Below, one piece after another: positions 24,004-34,828 of a stretch of 64,000 bases of DNA; the first letter of the stretch is position 1; every line of letters begins with the position of its first letter. The stretch lies in assembly GCA_011503125.2 (NCBI GenBank), contig WWBZ02000062.1, positions 1,798,001-1,862,000 on the forward strand. Reading direction: 5' to 3'. The stretch comes from Botryosphaeria dothidea. Lineage: Eukaryota > Ascomycota > Dothideomycetes > Botryosphaeriales > Botryosphaeriaceae. The notes under the pieces are model-generated. The model made no database searches, was not told the origin of the DNA, and was given only the letters and a program-made list of their open reading frames with translations. The translations under genes and the position numbers were made by a program.

Positions 24004-25140
24004 ATGCAGCTCATCATCAAATCTACTGGCAGTATCGTGCCCTTCGGAGAACATCCACACGGCTGCCTCGTTGAGTGCGTCACATATCCTCTTCCGTCGA
24101 CCTTTCAATGCTGAACATTCAAAACTGCACATACGAGACACGAGTTGAGCTAACTATCTTGCTTTCGTTCAGTGTTGTCTTTGTCCACGGCTATACGAAC
24201 GGGGAAGCGTCGAGCCAGTGTTCTTTTGAGCTTGCCAAAGCCCGCATACTCCTCTTCAAATGGCGCATGGAAGTGAACAATTACATCGATCTCCTCTCCC
24301 ACAAGAACATCCAAGATCTTTCACACACCCTTCTCGTCGAACTGGATAAGGCAAGGACAGGAGATGCTGTAAGATTCCCCTGTCCATCTCGTTTTGAAGC
24401 CGTAGTGCTTACATTCAAACTGGCAGGAACATCGCCCCTTAATATTCATTGCCCATAGCATTGGTGGACTCATCTGCCAATATGTAAGTTCTTGCATAGT
24501 AGCAAATGTACCGCATCGTTCTAAAATTGTACAAGGCCATTACAGATCGAAATGAGCGAGACGAGCGTCTACAAAATATCGCACAACTCGTACACAGCGT
24601 CATACTTCTCGGAACCCCACATTATGGTGCTGGTCTTGGGGAATGGGCTGCCATGTCAGCAAGAGCTCTCCATTTGGATGAAAAGGCCACTCCGGGAATG
24701 TGGAAGCAAGTACGTGATCTGAAAAACATCACAGATAAGCAACGTATGTTCCGCGAAAAGATTGAAAGACCGGAAGAGGGATCTCCTAGGAGAGGAGTCA
24801 GAGTCACTTGCTTTTTTGAATCCACGCGATTTCCTCGCAAAGAGCCGGTGAGTTTCCACAGCAGAAGTGATAAGTCTTGAGACAATATTGACTAGAAAAA
24901 GTCTTTATCTCCAGAATGGGCTGTTCTACCCGAAGCAAAGCCAATAGCAGCCCTAGGCATCAGTACCCAGCACTTGGATCTGATGAATGCAATGGCGGTG
25001 ACGATAAATCAACATTTGAGGTGATCACTTCTGAACTTGAACGGTGGCTGAGGGAGCTCAAACAAGATGACCGAGATTCTCTGGATGAGACTGCATGCAA
25101 GGACGATGGTCAGACAGTGCCTGCGTCTATCCTCACTTAG
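24004..25140 (+). pseudogene. Alpha/beta hydrolase of the NLR N-terminal (SERAC1-like) type, frameshifted
   Basis: Exons 24004-24074, 24173-24368, 24427-24483, 24536-24847 and 24896 onward join in frame. The first junction creates LVDVVFVHGY, the classic start of this domain, followed by the nucleophile elbow IAHSIGGLICQY and ILLGTPHYG. This fold is the usual N-terminal domain of fungal NLR-type proteins and of SERAC1-like lipases. Within the last exon, after EWAVLPEAKPIAAL and HLDLM, the frame must slip by one base near 24984-24990 to reach FEVITSELERWL. In the unslipped frame it stops at 25022-25024. No NB-ARC, NACHT, ankyrin or TPR domain follows, so the locus is either a stand-alone hydrolase or a remnant of an NLR. 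The catalytic Ser is present, so the upstream part could still be active if expressed. Confidence 0.68.
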
Positions 25141-25425
25141 CTCAGAGAGTCCATATCTATGTTGTCAGGCATATGACTCGCTGGGAATCACGCGAAGGTG
25201 GTTCGAGAGAGCAGATACTGGTGGTCAGAACTCGGACATACGTAGCCTTCCTGGAGAAATTGGTAGCTTATTTAAAAGTAGGAAGAAATCCAGAATACTA
25301 TTCATCTAAATAAGTATAGACTTGATTTTTCCGTTTAGTAACTAGCAAACTTCCCTTTCCATCACTGTCATGTTGAAAAATTCGATGCTAATTATACAAT
25401 TGACTGTTGTCATTAGTTACTTCTT

Positions 25426-27558
25426 TCATATCCTCGCATCTGCAATGATCACATCTGCCGCCTTCTCGCTCATCATGTACACGCTCGACACAATGAAGAA
25501 CCCCTGAATCTTCGGCATTGCCGACGCGTCCACGACCCTCAAATTCTGCACCCCCCTCACCCTAAAATCCCCATCCAGCACCGCCATCTCGTCGTCATCC
25601 GCCCCAATCGGACACGTGCACGACGCATGATGGCCCCATGCCTCGTCCCTGATGAACTGCTTCGTCGCCTCCTTCCCCGGCGGCGGCCGCACGTCCTCGT
25701 ACGCGCCCAGCGTCGGCGGCATGGCGTCGAACGCCTTGCGCGCCCACTCGACGCCCTCGTACGCCGCCTGCACGTCCGCGTCTCCACCCTCGGCGAAGTA
25801 GTTGAAGTCGATGGCCGGCGTGTCGCGCGGGTCCGCCGACGCCAGCCGCACCGTCCCCGCGGCGTTGCGCGAGTGCGCCTTCAGCGTCAGCCACACCCAG
25901 TGCTTGGCGTCGGCCGTGACCTCGGTCGAGTAGCCTCTGAAGTAGCCGCGGAAGTTGCCGGGCGCGCCGAAGACGAAGAGGTCGGCGGGGTCGTCGGCGG
26001 CGGCGGTGCTGGACTTGAGGATCCGCGCGAGCGCGAGGCCGGTGGTGCCGTAGATGCCGCGGAGGAGGAGCGGGTTGGCCTCCCAGCGGTCGAGGCACGG
26101 GTCCGGGTAGGAGTGGCCCCAGGTGCAGTCCTCGGAGATGGTGAAGTTGGCGGCGAACTTGACGGTCGTGGGGATTTCGTAGCGGTCTTGGAGGTTGGTG
26201 CCTGTGTTTTGGGTGTGCGGTTAGCCGTTTGCTTTCTGCGGGTTCTGAAAGAACGTGGGACTTCACTTACCAACGCCGGGCAGGTCCTTGACGACCGGAA
26301 TGTCGAATGATTCCAGTTCCTCCCGTGGACCAATCCCGCTCAGCTTCAGCAGCTGTGGCGTGTTGAACGCTCCAGCAGCCAGGATGACCTCCCTTGTCGC
26401 ATTCACGCTCCCCGGTGTGCCTAGAGAACCGCTTGCTTCAGCCCTGGGATCCGCGCGGTACAAGCTCTCGCCGTCCAAGAAGTCCACCCCGATCGCCTTG
26501 GTGCCGTCAAAGCGGACTTTCGTGACCAAGCTGTTCATGCGAATGTCAAGGGGATATCCCTGATCAACGACGCTGAGCAAGAATTCCCGTGGGGAGTTAC
26601 GCGCGTAGCTATCAATATGGATGGGAACTTGATACAGATCCTCAGCGGTGTCGCGATCAGGCCCGACGCGGTTCATGTCAAGAGTGAGTAGAGTGGCGAG
26701 GCCGGTGACGGTGTTGAGGAGGGAGTCGATGATGTTCTTGCCAGCTGCAGAGGCAGCGGCAATGACCATTTGTAGGAGACGGACATCTTCGAGGACCAGT
26801 TCTAGATCTATTATATGAAGTCAGTCGAGACTCAAGATACAAATGCTTCCGTCCTGAGTCACTTTGCATACTCACCCGTCACGCCAACCTTCAGCCACCC
26901 GCTGAACCCATGCCCAACAACGCTGTTCGGAATCAAGTACGTCGCATGCTCGACTTTCTCAAAGTATTGTCGCATGTTATCCGCACTCCAAGAATCATTT
27001 CCCGTCACCTCGGCAATGTAATCCCAATCGCTTCTGTGCGGATAAACCATGACCATCGCGTTATGCGAGCCACACCCGCCCAGCGTGCCTGCACGGGGAT
27101 ACAGAATCCCCTTCATCTCTGATCCCGCAGGCGGGTCCAGCCCGATGTACATCTCCCCTTCCGGGGTGGTGTAGGTCGTCTTGGAGTCCCGCGCTTGCGT
27201 TGCATCGTCGCTGTAATGCCGCACCCAGTAGTCCCATCGCATAGGTTCATACTCGGTGGACTTTGCGTGCCATGCCGGCACTTGATACTCCTTCGCAGAT
27301 CCTTGGTCCGACCCTGCTTCGAGAAGAAGCGTGCGGTAGCCGGCGAGGGCGAGGCGCGCGGCGAGAGGACCACCGCCTGCACCGGACCCGACGATGACGT
27401 AGTCGTAAGGGTCGAGGTCGACGGCGAGGGACAGGCTGGTCATTCGTGAGTTTAGTGTCGCATTTGTAAGTAGATAGCAGAGAGGGAAAGACTTACGCTA
27501 CGAGGTATAAGCACAGGAGCAGGAACACGGCCCAGCGAGGGGCACTGCCGAACATCAT
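25426..27558 (-). CDS. Secreted GMC-family FAD oxidoreductase
   Basis: Four exons on the minus strand, 27558-27497, 27435-26876, 26807-26271 and 26201-25426 (introns of 58-69 nt), give about 644 residues. The short first exon encodes a signal peptide (MMFGSAPRWAVFLLLCLYL), so the protein is probably secreted. FAD binding is shown by DYVIVGSGAGGGPLAARL. GMC signature 1 appears as GTLGGCGSHNAM, signature 2 as GAFNTPQLLKLSGIGP, and the catalytic His lies in WGHHASCTCPIG near the C-terminus, followed by VVDASAMPKIQG. Family members oxidise alcohols or sugars (aryl-alcohol oxidase, glucose and choline dehydrogenase types); which one cannot be told. The last exon is much more GC-rich than the others. 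Confidence 0.92.
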
Positions 27559-28796
27559 GATGGCGACGCGCCTAGAGCTCTTGCGAAATGGAAACGGCTG
27601 CAGTGAGGGATCAACGAGAGGGCGCCCTGGCATTTAAGGCTCTTGGACACGCATATCGGAGGAGAAACATTTCCATTAACTCCACCAAATTATCCACCAG
27701 GTTTCGCCGATCGCGGCTCTTTGGAACTGCTTGAACCCCAGCCAGCTGCCATTTTGGGCTCACCCATGTCAAATCGATTGTCCAGGCGAAGCGACTCTGT
27801 TCGCCCGCCCCTGCATGAGTGGCAGGGCAGGTGTGTGTGCAAGCCATGCACGAATCAGCCCCCGTGGCCTGCGGCCGCCGATCGTTCGTGTGCAGATGAT
27901 CTCTGAACGAAGAAAAGACTCGGCCCCCACGAGGACACATGGCACCAGCATTTTCGCAACCATGCGTTGTGGCGCGATGACCCGTGAGAGGGGAAGCGAA
28001 ATGATTCGGGTGTGAATGTTTGCAGGGTCTGCATTCAGACAAACTCCGGGCCTTGTAGCCTTGTTCTGGCCATGCGGGCCGAGCCGCCTATAGTAGCCCT
28101 TCGTAAACGGTCGAAGGAACGGCGGCATGCCTATAAGGCTAATGCAGAGCCGATGGCTGTCCAGTTGGAGTCTGCTGACCGTTAAGGGAAGATGGTGGGG
28201 TTTCTGCCCGTTCGGGCGTTTAGTGGGGTGTGTGATGGCTGCGCCGCCTTGGTCCTGCAGCCTCGTTGGTCAACCAACGACTAATTTGCGTAGCGGCTTT
28301 CAGTCTCAATTTTTATTGCCATCTAGGGGGCCATACTGGTGAGTTGTTATCTGGGTTTTCGGGAATGACGAGGGTTTCCCACGCATGGTGTTTGAATCGT
28401 CTATCGAAGGCCCGGACACGAACGACTCGTTATGGCCGATGATTAGGCAGCAGTCCAATACTCCTGTGCGAAGTATTGCCTGTCAGTGTGACAGTCAAAC
28501 TCCATGTTTGCCCCACATGTAGAGCTACATGAGTTGGGGGCCAGAAAATCTACCCAGATACTGTGGGGAAAGTGACAACAAAAGTGCAGATCCCTGGATT
28601 GTTCCGTTCGCTGGAGGCGGAGATCATCTTCAAAAATGCTTGAGACGCAATTCGGAGCAAGTTCCTATATCTTACAGAGCTCTGATAGTTCTTTAACCTC
28701 AAAGCTTTGGCATTACAGACCAATATTCACCAAAGGATTACTCAGTTTGGAAGTGCGTATTATTACTTTTGAACATTGATGAGAATAAAAAAAGGA
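27559..28796. other. Intergenic region
   Basis: No gene is recognised; several short open frames lack motifs. It holds the promoter of the GMC gene. Confidence 0.4.
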
Positions 28797-29939
28797 TCAG
28801 TGAGACAAGGCCTCAAGTTCCCCATGGAGACGAATAGCTGTGTCTAAATCTTCTTGGCGGTACTCGGAAGACGTTATTCTGGCTGACAACTCCTCCAATT
28901 CAGCTTCAATTTCGCTGCGCCTCGTCTCCCGTGCCGCAGCATCCTCTTCGCTCTACTTTTCGTACATCAGCCAGCCGGATAATGGTTGTACTGTATCCAA
29001 GCCCGGTTGCTCTGTCGGTACACCAGAAGTGTACTGATGTGAAACCAGTTCACCATCGTCATGAATCTCATATGAGTCGTCATCATCATGGTCTGCACCG
29101 CCATCCAACATTCCACCGCTGCTTGTGACCTCAATCCCAAAAGATCCTGACACCATTTTGTGTGGTACACCTCACCGTTGTCATCTACAGTGACCGGAAC
29201 AGACACGAACCCGCATGGGATATCTTGGGTGTTGACCCGGTAATACAGAACCCCGTCCAGCTCACATCCTGCTCGTCTGCCTTCAAAAGCAGCAAGTGAG
29301 ACCGGCCCGATTGGGCCGGTTGAGAATCTCTTCCCAATCCTCGCGCACACCGAGGAGTGTCACAGAAGGTATCCCGCAATCAAGAGTCATTCGGTAGGAG
29401 AAGTACTTCTGCAGAGCACCCATCATCAAGACGGAGGCTACGACGCGGTCGCTGTCGGTAGTCGTGCTGAAAGACGACATGCACCACGTGTGGAATGTGG
29501 GATCGACGATGTTTTCTTGAAGCGGGCGGCTCATAAGGTATGCCATGTCCCCAAAATCGGCGTAATTGATGCTTCCAGCATCCTTTATCTCAAGCTCTTG
29601 TGTCCCCTCGTGAGACACGAAGAAAGCGCGCAATTCCTCAGCGTGGGCGTTGATGAAGAAGTTGAGCTGTGAGAGGATTGAGAACCACACATCCTCAAGC
29701 CGGATATTGAGGTGATGGTGTCCGCTGTAGGCGTGGAACGCGGCGCGCACGAAGCCGTTGCTCGAAGGCGTGATTTGCTTTTCGCGGAAAAGCCTGCGAG
29801 GGAAAGAGCTCTGGATGATGCTCTTGCTCCGTCGAGAGTCCGATGGATAAGCTTGGTGGAATAGATCATCGCTGGACTTGACTTTGCCCTGAGGCCAGCT
29901 CCGGGCTGGATGGCTTGTAGTTACGAATGTGATAGGCAT
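28797..29939 (-). pseudogene. DUF4419-domain protein gene with internal deletion, frameshift and stop
   Basis: The N-terminal part starts at 29939 (MPITFVTTSHPARSW) and carries clear DUF4419 marks: LEDVWFSILSQLNFFINAHAE, MPSFSTTTD-like MSSFSTTTDSDRVVAS, and KYFSYRMTLDCGIPSVTLLG. Directly after DWEEIL the family's middle section (the region between the helical core and the final strand block, perhaps 100 residues) is missing. The sequence resumes at YYRVNTQDIPCGFVSVPVTV, near the family C-terminus. A one-base loss near 29157 shifts the frame before MVSGSFGIEV. After LSGWLMYEK a TAG at 28955-28953 interrupts a coiled-coil tail that continues in the same frame to a TGA at 28799-28797. This is a multiply damaged relic. 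DUF4419 has no settled function, and the gene lies beside HET and hydrolase genes. Confidence 0.8.
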
Positions 29940-30271
29940 GTTTGCTTTGTTGGCGCTGTTCACTCCATCTCAGAAGGCGTGGAGGATTGAATGGTAAGAT
30001 ATCGTGCAATTCTCTTATGATTTGAGAGTTGTTCGATAGATTGCAGCTGCCTGAAGATAATACCCGTTGTTGCCTATCGTATGATGCACGATGTGCCACC
30101 GATCGGTCGCACCAGCATCTACGAGCAGATTATGATTATGTTGCCTTTCTCTGTCGCGACTTTCGTGTACAAAGCGGCAACATATTTCGTGCATTTTCGG
30201 GGGCCGAAACTCGATGGGGAAAAACGAATTCACACAAAACTTTGCGCTTACGCGTTCTTCTCTCTTACCTA
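29940..30271. other. Intergenic region between the DUF4419 relic and the pogo element
   Basis: No gene. It ends at the TA (30272-30273) used as target by the transposon. Confidence 0.5.
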
Positions 30272-30273
30272 TA

Positions 30274-30331
30274 ACGTGTTTCACCACTCAGTGGGCCACA
30301 CCAGTCAGTGGGCCACCCCACCAACACCAAA
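30274..30331 (+). repeat. Left terminal inverted repeat of the pogo-like element
   Basis: Begins ACGTGTTTCACCACTCAGTG and matches the reverse complement of the right end with two visible differences over about 58 bases. Confidence 0.9.
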
Positions 30332-30354
30332 ACGCGTCATCGTGCAAATCAACA

Positions 30355-31980
30355 ATGACATCAACACAGAACCTCGAATCACCCCAGAAAGAGGGCAGAC
30401 TACTTCTTGCTAAGCAGGCCGTTCAAAACGATCGAGTTTCGAGTATTCGCAAGGCTGCAACATCGTACGATATACCTCGAACCACCCTCTAACGTCGTCT
30501 TGATGGAACAGCCTCCCAAAGCGCGTCTAATTCGCGAAAACGAAAGCTGCAACAGTCTGAAGAGAAAACTCTAGTTAAGTGGATTCTAAACCTCGACCAG
30601 CGAGGATTCCCTCCCCGAATCATCGATGTACAAAGGATGGCAGACTGTTTACTCGTAGCGCGCGGCCAAGATCCTCCACCTCAGCCAGTCGGCAAGAACT
30701 GGACATCTCGTTTTATCAACAATCAGCCTGAGCTTAAAATAAAATGGAATCGAAAGTTCCATTCACAGCGCGCCAAATGCGAGGATCTAAACACGATTAA
30801 CGCGTGGTTTACGCGTGTTCAAGAGACGCGTTAGTCGTACGGCATTCTCGACGACGACATCTATAATTTTGATAAGACAGGGTTTATAATGGGGGTAATT
30901 ACGACATCTAAGGTCGTTACAAGCTCTAATACGACCGGTCGAGCAACTGCTGTGCAACCAGGAAACCGTGAGTGGATAACGGCAATCGAGGGCATTAACG
31001 CGTCCGGCTGGGCGATTCCGCCGTTCATCATCCTAGCAGGGAAGGTACACCAGTCAAACTGGTATCGGGAACTGCCGGCTGATTGGGTAATTACTATAAG
31101 CGACAATGGATAGACGACAGACCAGCTCGGATTTGAATGGATTAAGCACTTCAACACGCACACAGAGTCTTGCATAAAGGGAGCCTACCGTTTACTCATC
31201 CTCGACGGCCATAGCAGCCATACAACGCCCGAATTCGACCAATACTATATGGCGAACAATATTATCACGCTCTGCATGCCCGCACATACATCTTATCTCC
31301 TCCAGCCGCTTAATGTAAGCTACTTCTCTCCTCTCAAGCGCTCGTACGGTTAGGAAATTTAGGAAAGCGTCCGCAAAGGAATCCACCATATTAACAAAGA
31401 TGACTTTCTCGCAATATACTCGAAGGTGCGTCTATCAGTCTTTACGGATCAAAACATCAGAAGTGGATTTCAAGCAACGGGGCTTATACCGTACAACCCA
31501 CAGCGCGTATTATCGTCGCTTACCGTTACCAAAACACCCTCTCCACTAGGGACGACTAGCGGACAAGCACCCCAATGGACGTCAGAAACACCTCATACTG
31601 TAGCCCAGCTAGAGAATCAGGCTCGGCTTATACGGGATCTCATCCAGCGCCAATCCCAGAGCCCGACAAGCCAAGCATTCAGCCAACTTGTGAAGGGATG
31701 TCAGATAGCGATGAATTCGGCTGTGATACTCGCAAAGGAGAATTCGGAGCTTCGTACAGCTAATCAACGGCGAAACCGAAAGCAGCAGTGCCGGCGAAGG
31801 TATATTACACAAGGAGGCGCTCTGCAGGCTCAGCAGGGGCAGTTTTTGGTTCACGGGATAGAAAATGGGGAGGAAGGGGCTGGTCAACGGGAAGCGACGG
31901 CTGTATGGCAACGCGTGCCACCGACGTGCAGCAATTGTCATTTACAAGGCCACACGATTCGCCGATGTCCTAATAACTAG
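30355..31980 (+). pseudogene. Pogo-like transposase, five premature stops in one frame
   Basis: A single frame of 542 codons runs from 30355 to 31980 without frameshift. Domains in order: a psq-type helix-turn-helix (SIRKAATSYDIPRTTL), a CENP-B-like second DNA-binding domain, the DDE_1 core (IYNFDKTGF, LLILDGHSSH), and a C-terminal CCHC zinc knuckle (CSNCHLQGHTIRRC). Stops are TAA at 30490, and TAG at 30832, 31111, 31351 and 31360. The third catalytic Asp, normally in LQPLDV, reads LQPLNV (Asp to Asn). Each stop can come from CAA, CAG or TGG by CpA-to-TpA change on one strand, the RIP signature. The zinc knuckle at the C-terminus is an extra that many pogo transposases lack. No functional transposase can be made from this copy. 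Confidence 0.92.
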
Positions 31981-32048
31981 AGAGTAGTCAGATAGGGTTT
32001 TCGATTAAATTAAAGGCATTGTGGTGAAAAAATTGTACTAAGACGTCT

Positions 32049-32106
32049 TTTCGTGTTGGTGGGGTGGCCTACTGACTGGTGTGGCCCACTGAGTGGTGAA
32101 ACACGT
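32049..32106 (-). repeat. Right terminal inverted repeat of the pogo-like element
   Basis: Reverse complement of the left end. One of the two differences is a G-to-A change in CAGTGGGCC, again of RIP type. Confidence 0.9.
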
Positions 32107-33485
32107 TACGGCCCTAAACTCATTTTTTACCATTTATCTACTTCTGTCTTCAGGATTCTCTTTCTTTTATTTGGCAAACATGGGACCTCCAACTCGCAAA
32201 GTAATAGTCCGTGATACGACAGATTTGCCACAAACTTGGGTAGCCCTGCAGGAGGATAGTCAATCAAAACGCTGGGTGGAGCTTGAGCCTGCATACGAGT
32301 TCCAAAAGATTGAAAGCCGAACCATAACCTACGTGACCTACCAGGACAAGTATGATCTCGAGGGACCTTCATGCGCTGCAGGCGATCTCCTGTTTGCGGC
32401 CCCAAACTTATCCCCATCTACACAGGAGGTTTCCCACGAAGAGATACCGGGACTCGATATCTGCCTGACATTTGAAGAGGTTGATATTAGAAGTCTTCTG
32501 GGCCGTAGAAGCGGAATGAAATACCTGCTGGGTACTGCAGAGAACATCATATCTTGCGAAAGCTGCGCTCTGTGCCGGATCATCACAGCGAGCTTAGAAA
32601 TCGACACAGAGAAGTCGGAGCAGGAACTCCTGAACCTAGCATCCGATTGCTGTGTCGTGCTGACAAGCGTCCCATCTGCGTTTCCATAACAAGCTCGAAA
32701 AGAAAGATATCACCACATCGTGGCCCATCTACTCCACGCTACCAGCGTCGTCACGGTCGGAGAAGCAAGCCTTCGGATATCCACAAGTGATTCCAGCAAG
32801 ATTGGAAAGACGACCTTGTTTGGCGGCCGAGTTGTTGATCCTTCGAACCCCGACTTCAAACTGGCGAGTGCGTGGCTTGCCGACTGTGACGAGCATCATG
32901 ATTGTCTCCAAAGCGTGGATCAACGCAGCACGATCGAACGGCTTCTTGTCATCGACGTTGAGAATGCCTGTGTTGTTGAACTTCCACCCGCGTCAAAGTA
33001 CTCGGCATTGAGTTACGTCTGGCCGCGATTCGATGTCCCGAAGCTGATGAAGAACAATATTGAGGGACTTCAGGAGGCCGGGGCACTTTCTGGAGATGCA
33101 TAATCAACTTCCCAGAGTTTTGAGGGATGCGATTGAGGTTGTCCGTGAGTTGGACGAGGCATACCTCTGGATCGATGCATGTTCAAGATGACAAGTACAA
33201 GAAAGACCAACTCATGAAGAAAATGGACCGTGTATACGGAGATTCCTATCTGACTATTGTGGTAGCGAGCTCTACAAGCCCTGAAGAGGACTATGCGATA
33301 CCAGGATTGGGCTCACCGAGACGGAATCGGCAAGAAGCTCAACAATGGGATGGTGTGAATCTCATGACAGCGTTTCCGGATTACAACAGCGCCATCGAAA
33401 GGAGCAGGTGGGCGACCAGAGGCTGGACGTTTCAAGAAGGTGTTCTGTCCAAACGATGTCTCGTATTCGCCGATGATCAGATGTA

Positions 33486-33513
33486 CAGTACTAGGACAAA
33501 AGTCTGCGCGAAA
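33486..33513 (+). repeat. Left inverted repeat of the Tc1-like element
   Basis: Starts CAGTACTAGGAC and then shares 18 bases (GGACAAAAGTCTGCGCGA) with the right end. Confidence 0.85.
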
Positions 33514-33575
33514 TTAAGCGAGACGCGTCAAAACGCGCAACACGCGTCACACCTCTCCTCCTTGCATACCACCTT

Positions 33576-34670
33576 ATGCCTCCACAACGCACTCCTTTAC
33601 AAGAGCTCTTTGGCGAGCATAATAAGAATCATGAGTTCTCTCCATACCAACGTGGAATGCTGGCTGCCGCGCGTGCAATGGGTCACAGAACCACCTGGAT
33701 TTCAAAGCAGCTACACACGCCTGAATCGTCAATTCGCACCACCCTCTCCCGCGCGCCATTACGCAACGAAGGACGCTCACAACTACGTTCCGGCAGGCCA
33801 AAGGTCCTCTCAGATCAAGACCAAAGGCATATCTTACGCATCGTACGGAATAATCCAAAGTTTACCTATCAGGAGGTCAGAGAAGCCACAGGCGTAACCT
33901 GCTGTGCCCGTACCCTCTCACGGTTCCTGGACACCTATAATATCAAGAAATGGCGCGCTGCAGGCCGCCCAGAGCTACGTGAGGAGCACGTAGCAATCAG
34001 GCTTGCCTGGGCGCTTGAGCATGTGGACTGGACTGAAGCGCAATGGGCTAAGGTTATCTGGTCAGATGAGTGCTCTGCAGAGCGTGGCAAGGGCGAAGAG
34101 AGGGAGTGGGTTTTTCGCACACCATGCCAGAAGTGGGACCCAGGTATGATCCAGCCATATAAAAAGGATAAGGATATATCTATTATGGTATGGGCAGGCT
34201 TCTCTGGCAAGCGTGGGAGGTCACCCTTACACGTAATGATACGTGATCCGTTATCCAAGAGGGGTGGCTACTCAGCCGACTCCTATTTTGAAGTACTAGA
34301 GCAAAATATACCAAAGGTTTGGCGCAGAGGCATGCTATTCATGCAGGATAATGCGCCTATCCATACAGCTATTAAAGTACGCGATTAGTTCACCCAAAAG
34401 CGTGTTAATATGATAGACTGGCCACCATATAGTCCAGATCTAAATCCTATCGAACACCTCTGGTTTCACCTTAAGGCTATGGTCTTAAGGCTCTATCCAG
34501 AGCTTAGTGAACTACGTGGAAATATAGATTATATTAGAGAGAAGCTTGGGCAGGCATTACAAGAGGCGTGGAAGGCATTACCACAGTCATTATTTGATAA
34601 TGTACTAGGTAGTATGAAGCGGAGGTGTGAGGCAGTTATCCAGGCAGAGGGCTGGCATACGAAGTACTAG
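33576..34670 (+). pseudogene. Tc1-like transposase (DD34E), one premature stop
   Basis: One frame of 365 codons. N-terminal helix-turn-helix region (SPYQRGMLAAARAMG ... SGRPKVLSDQD), then the DDE_3 core: first Asp in VIWSDECS, second in MQDNAPIHTA, and Glu in DLNPIEHLW, with 34 residues between the last two, i.e. DD34E. A TAG at 34386-34388 replaces the Trp expected before FTQKRVNMIDW (TGG to TAG). Otherwise the catalytic residues are intact, so only this one change visibly disables it. Start at 33576 is the first ATG in frame. Confidence 0.92.
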
Positions 34671-34802
34671 TATAAAACCAAGGCGAAAATCGATCTCCCT
34701 GGTCAATTCTGACTTAGTAGTAGCTTACTACGAGCTTCAGGAAGCGTGCATTGAGAAAAGGCGACTTTGGTTTTCATTGGGGTGATCGCCTTGGTACGCG
34801 AC

Positions 34803-34828
34803 TCGCGCAGACTTTTGTCCAGTGATTG
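34803..34828 (-). repeat. Right inverted repeat of the Tc1-like element
   Basis: Its reverse complement starts CAATCACTGGACAAAAG and pairs with the left end. Confidence 0.85.

Larger units (their letters stand above)
30274..32106 (+). mobile_element. Pogo-like Tc1/mariner DNA transposon, complete but RIP-mutated
   Basis: The 1,833-bp element is bounded by inverted repeats of about 58 bp and by TA at 30272-30273 and 32107-32108, the target duplication of this superfamily. It carries one transposase frame on the plus strand that is interrupted by stops. Both ends contain the motif CAGTGGGCCAC twice in tandem arrangement, perhaps transposase-binding subsites. Insertion lies about 70 bp upstream of the HET pseudogene start. 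Confidence 0.93.
33486..34828 (+). mobile_element. Tc1-like DNA transposon inserted in the HET pseudogene
   Basis: The 1,343-bp element is bounded by short inverted repeats sharing GGACAAAAGTCTGCGCGA and flanked by TA at 33484-33485 and 34829-34830. Removing the element with one TA joins the HET frame exactly (codons for QMY before, FRC after). It carries one transposase frame with a single stop, so it is younger or less RIP-affected than the pogo copy. Confidence 0.94.

Noticed and set aside
32687..32720. A frameshift in the HET pseudogene after VPSAFP
   Set aside because: The frame before and after the TAA is the same, so this is a stop codon only, not an indel.
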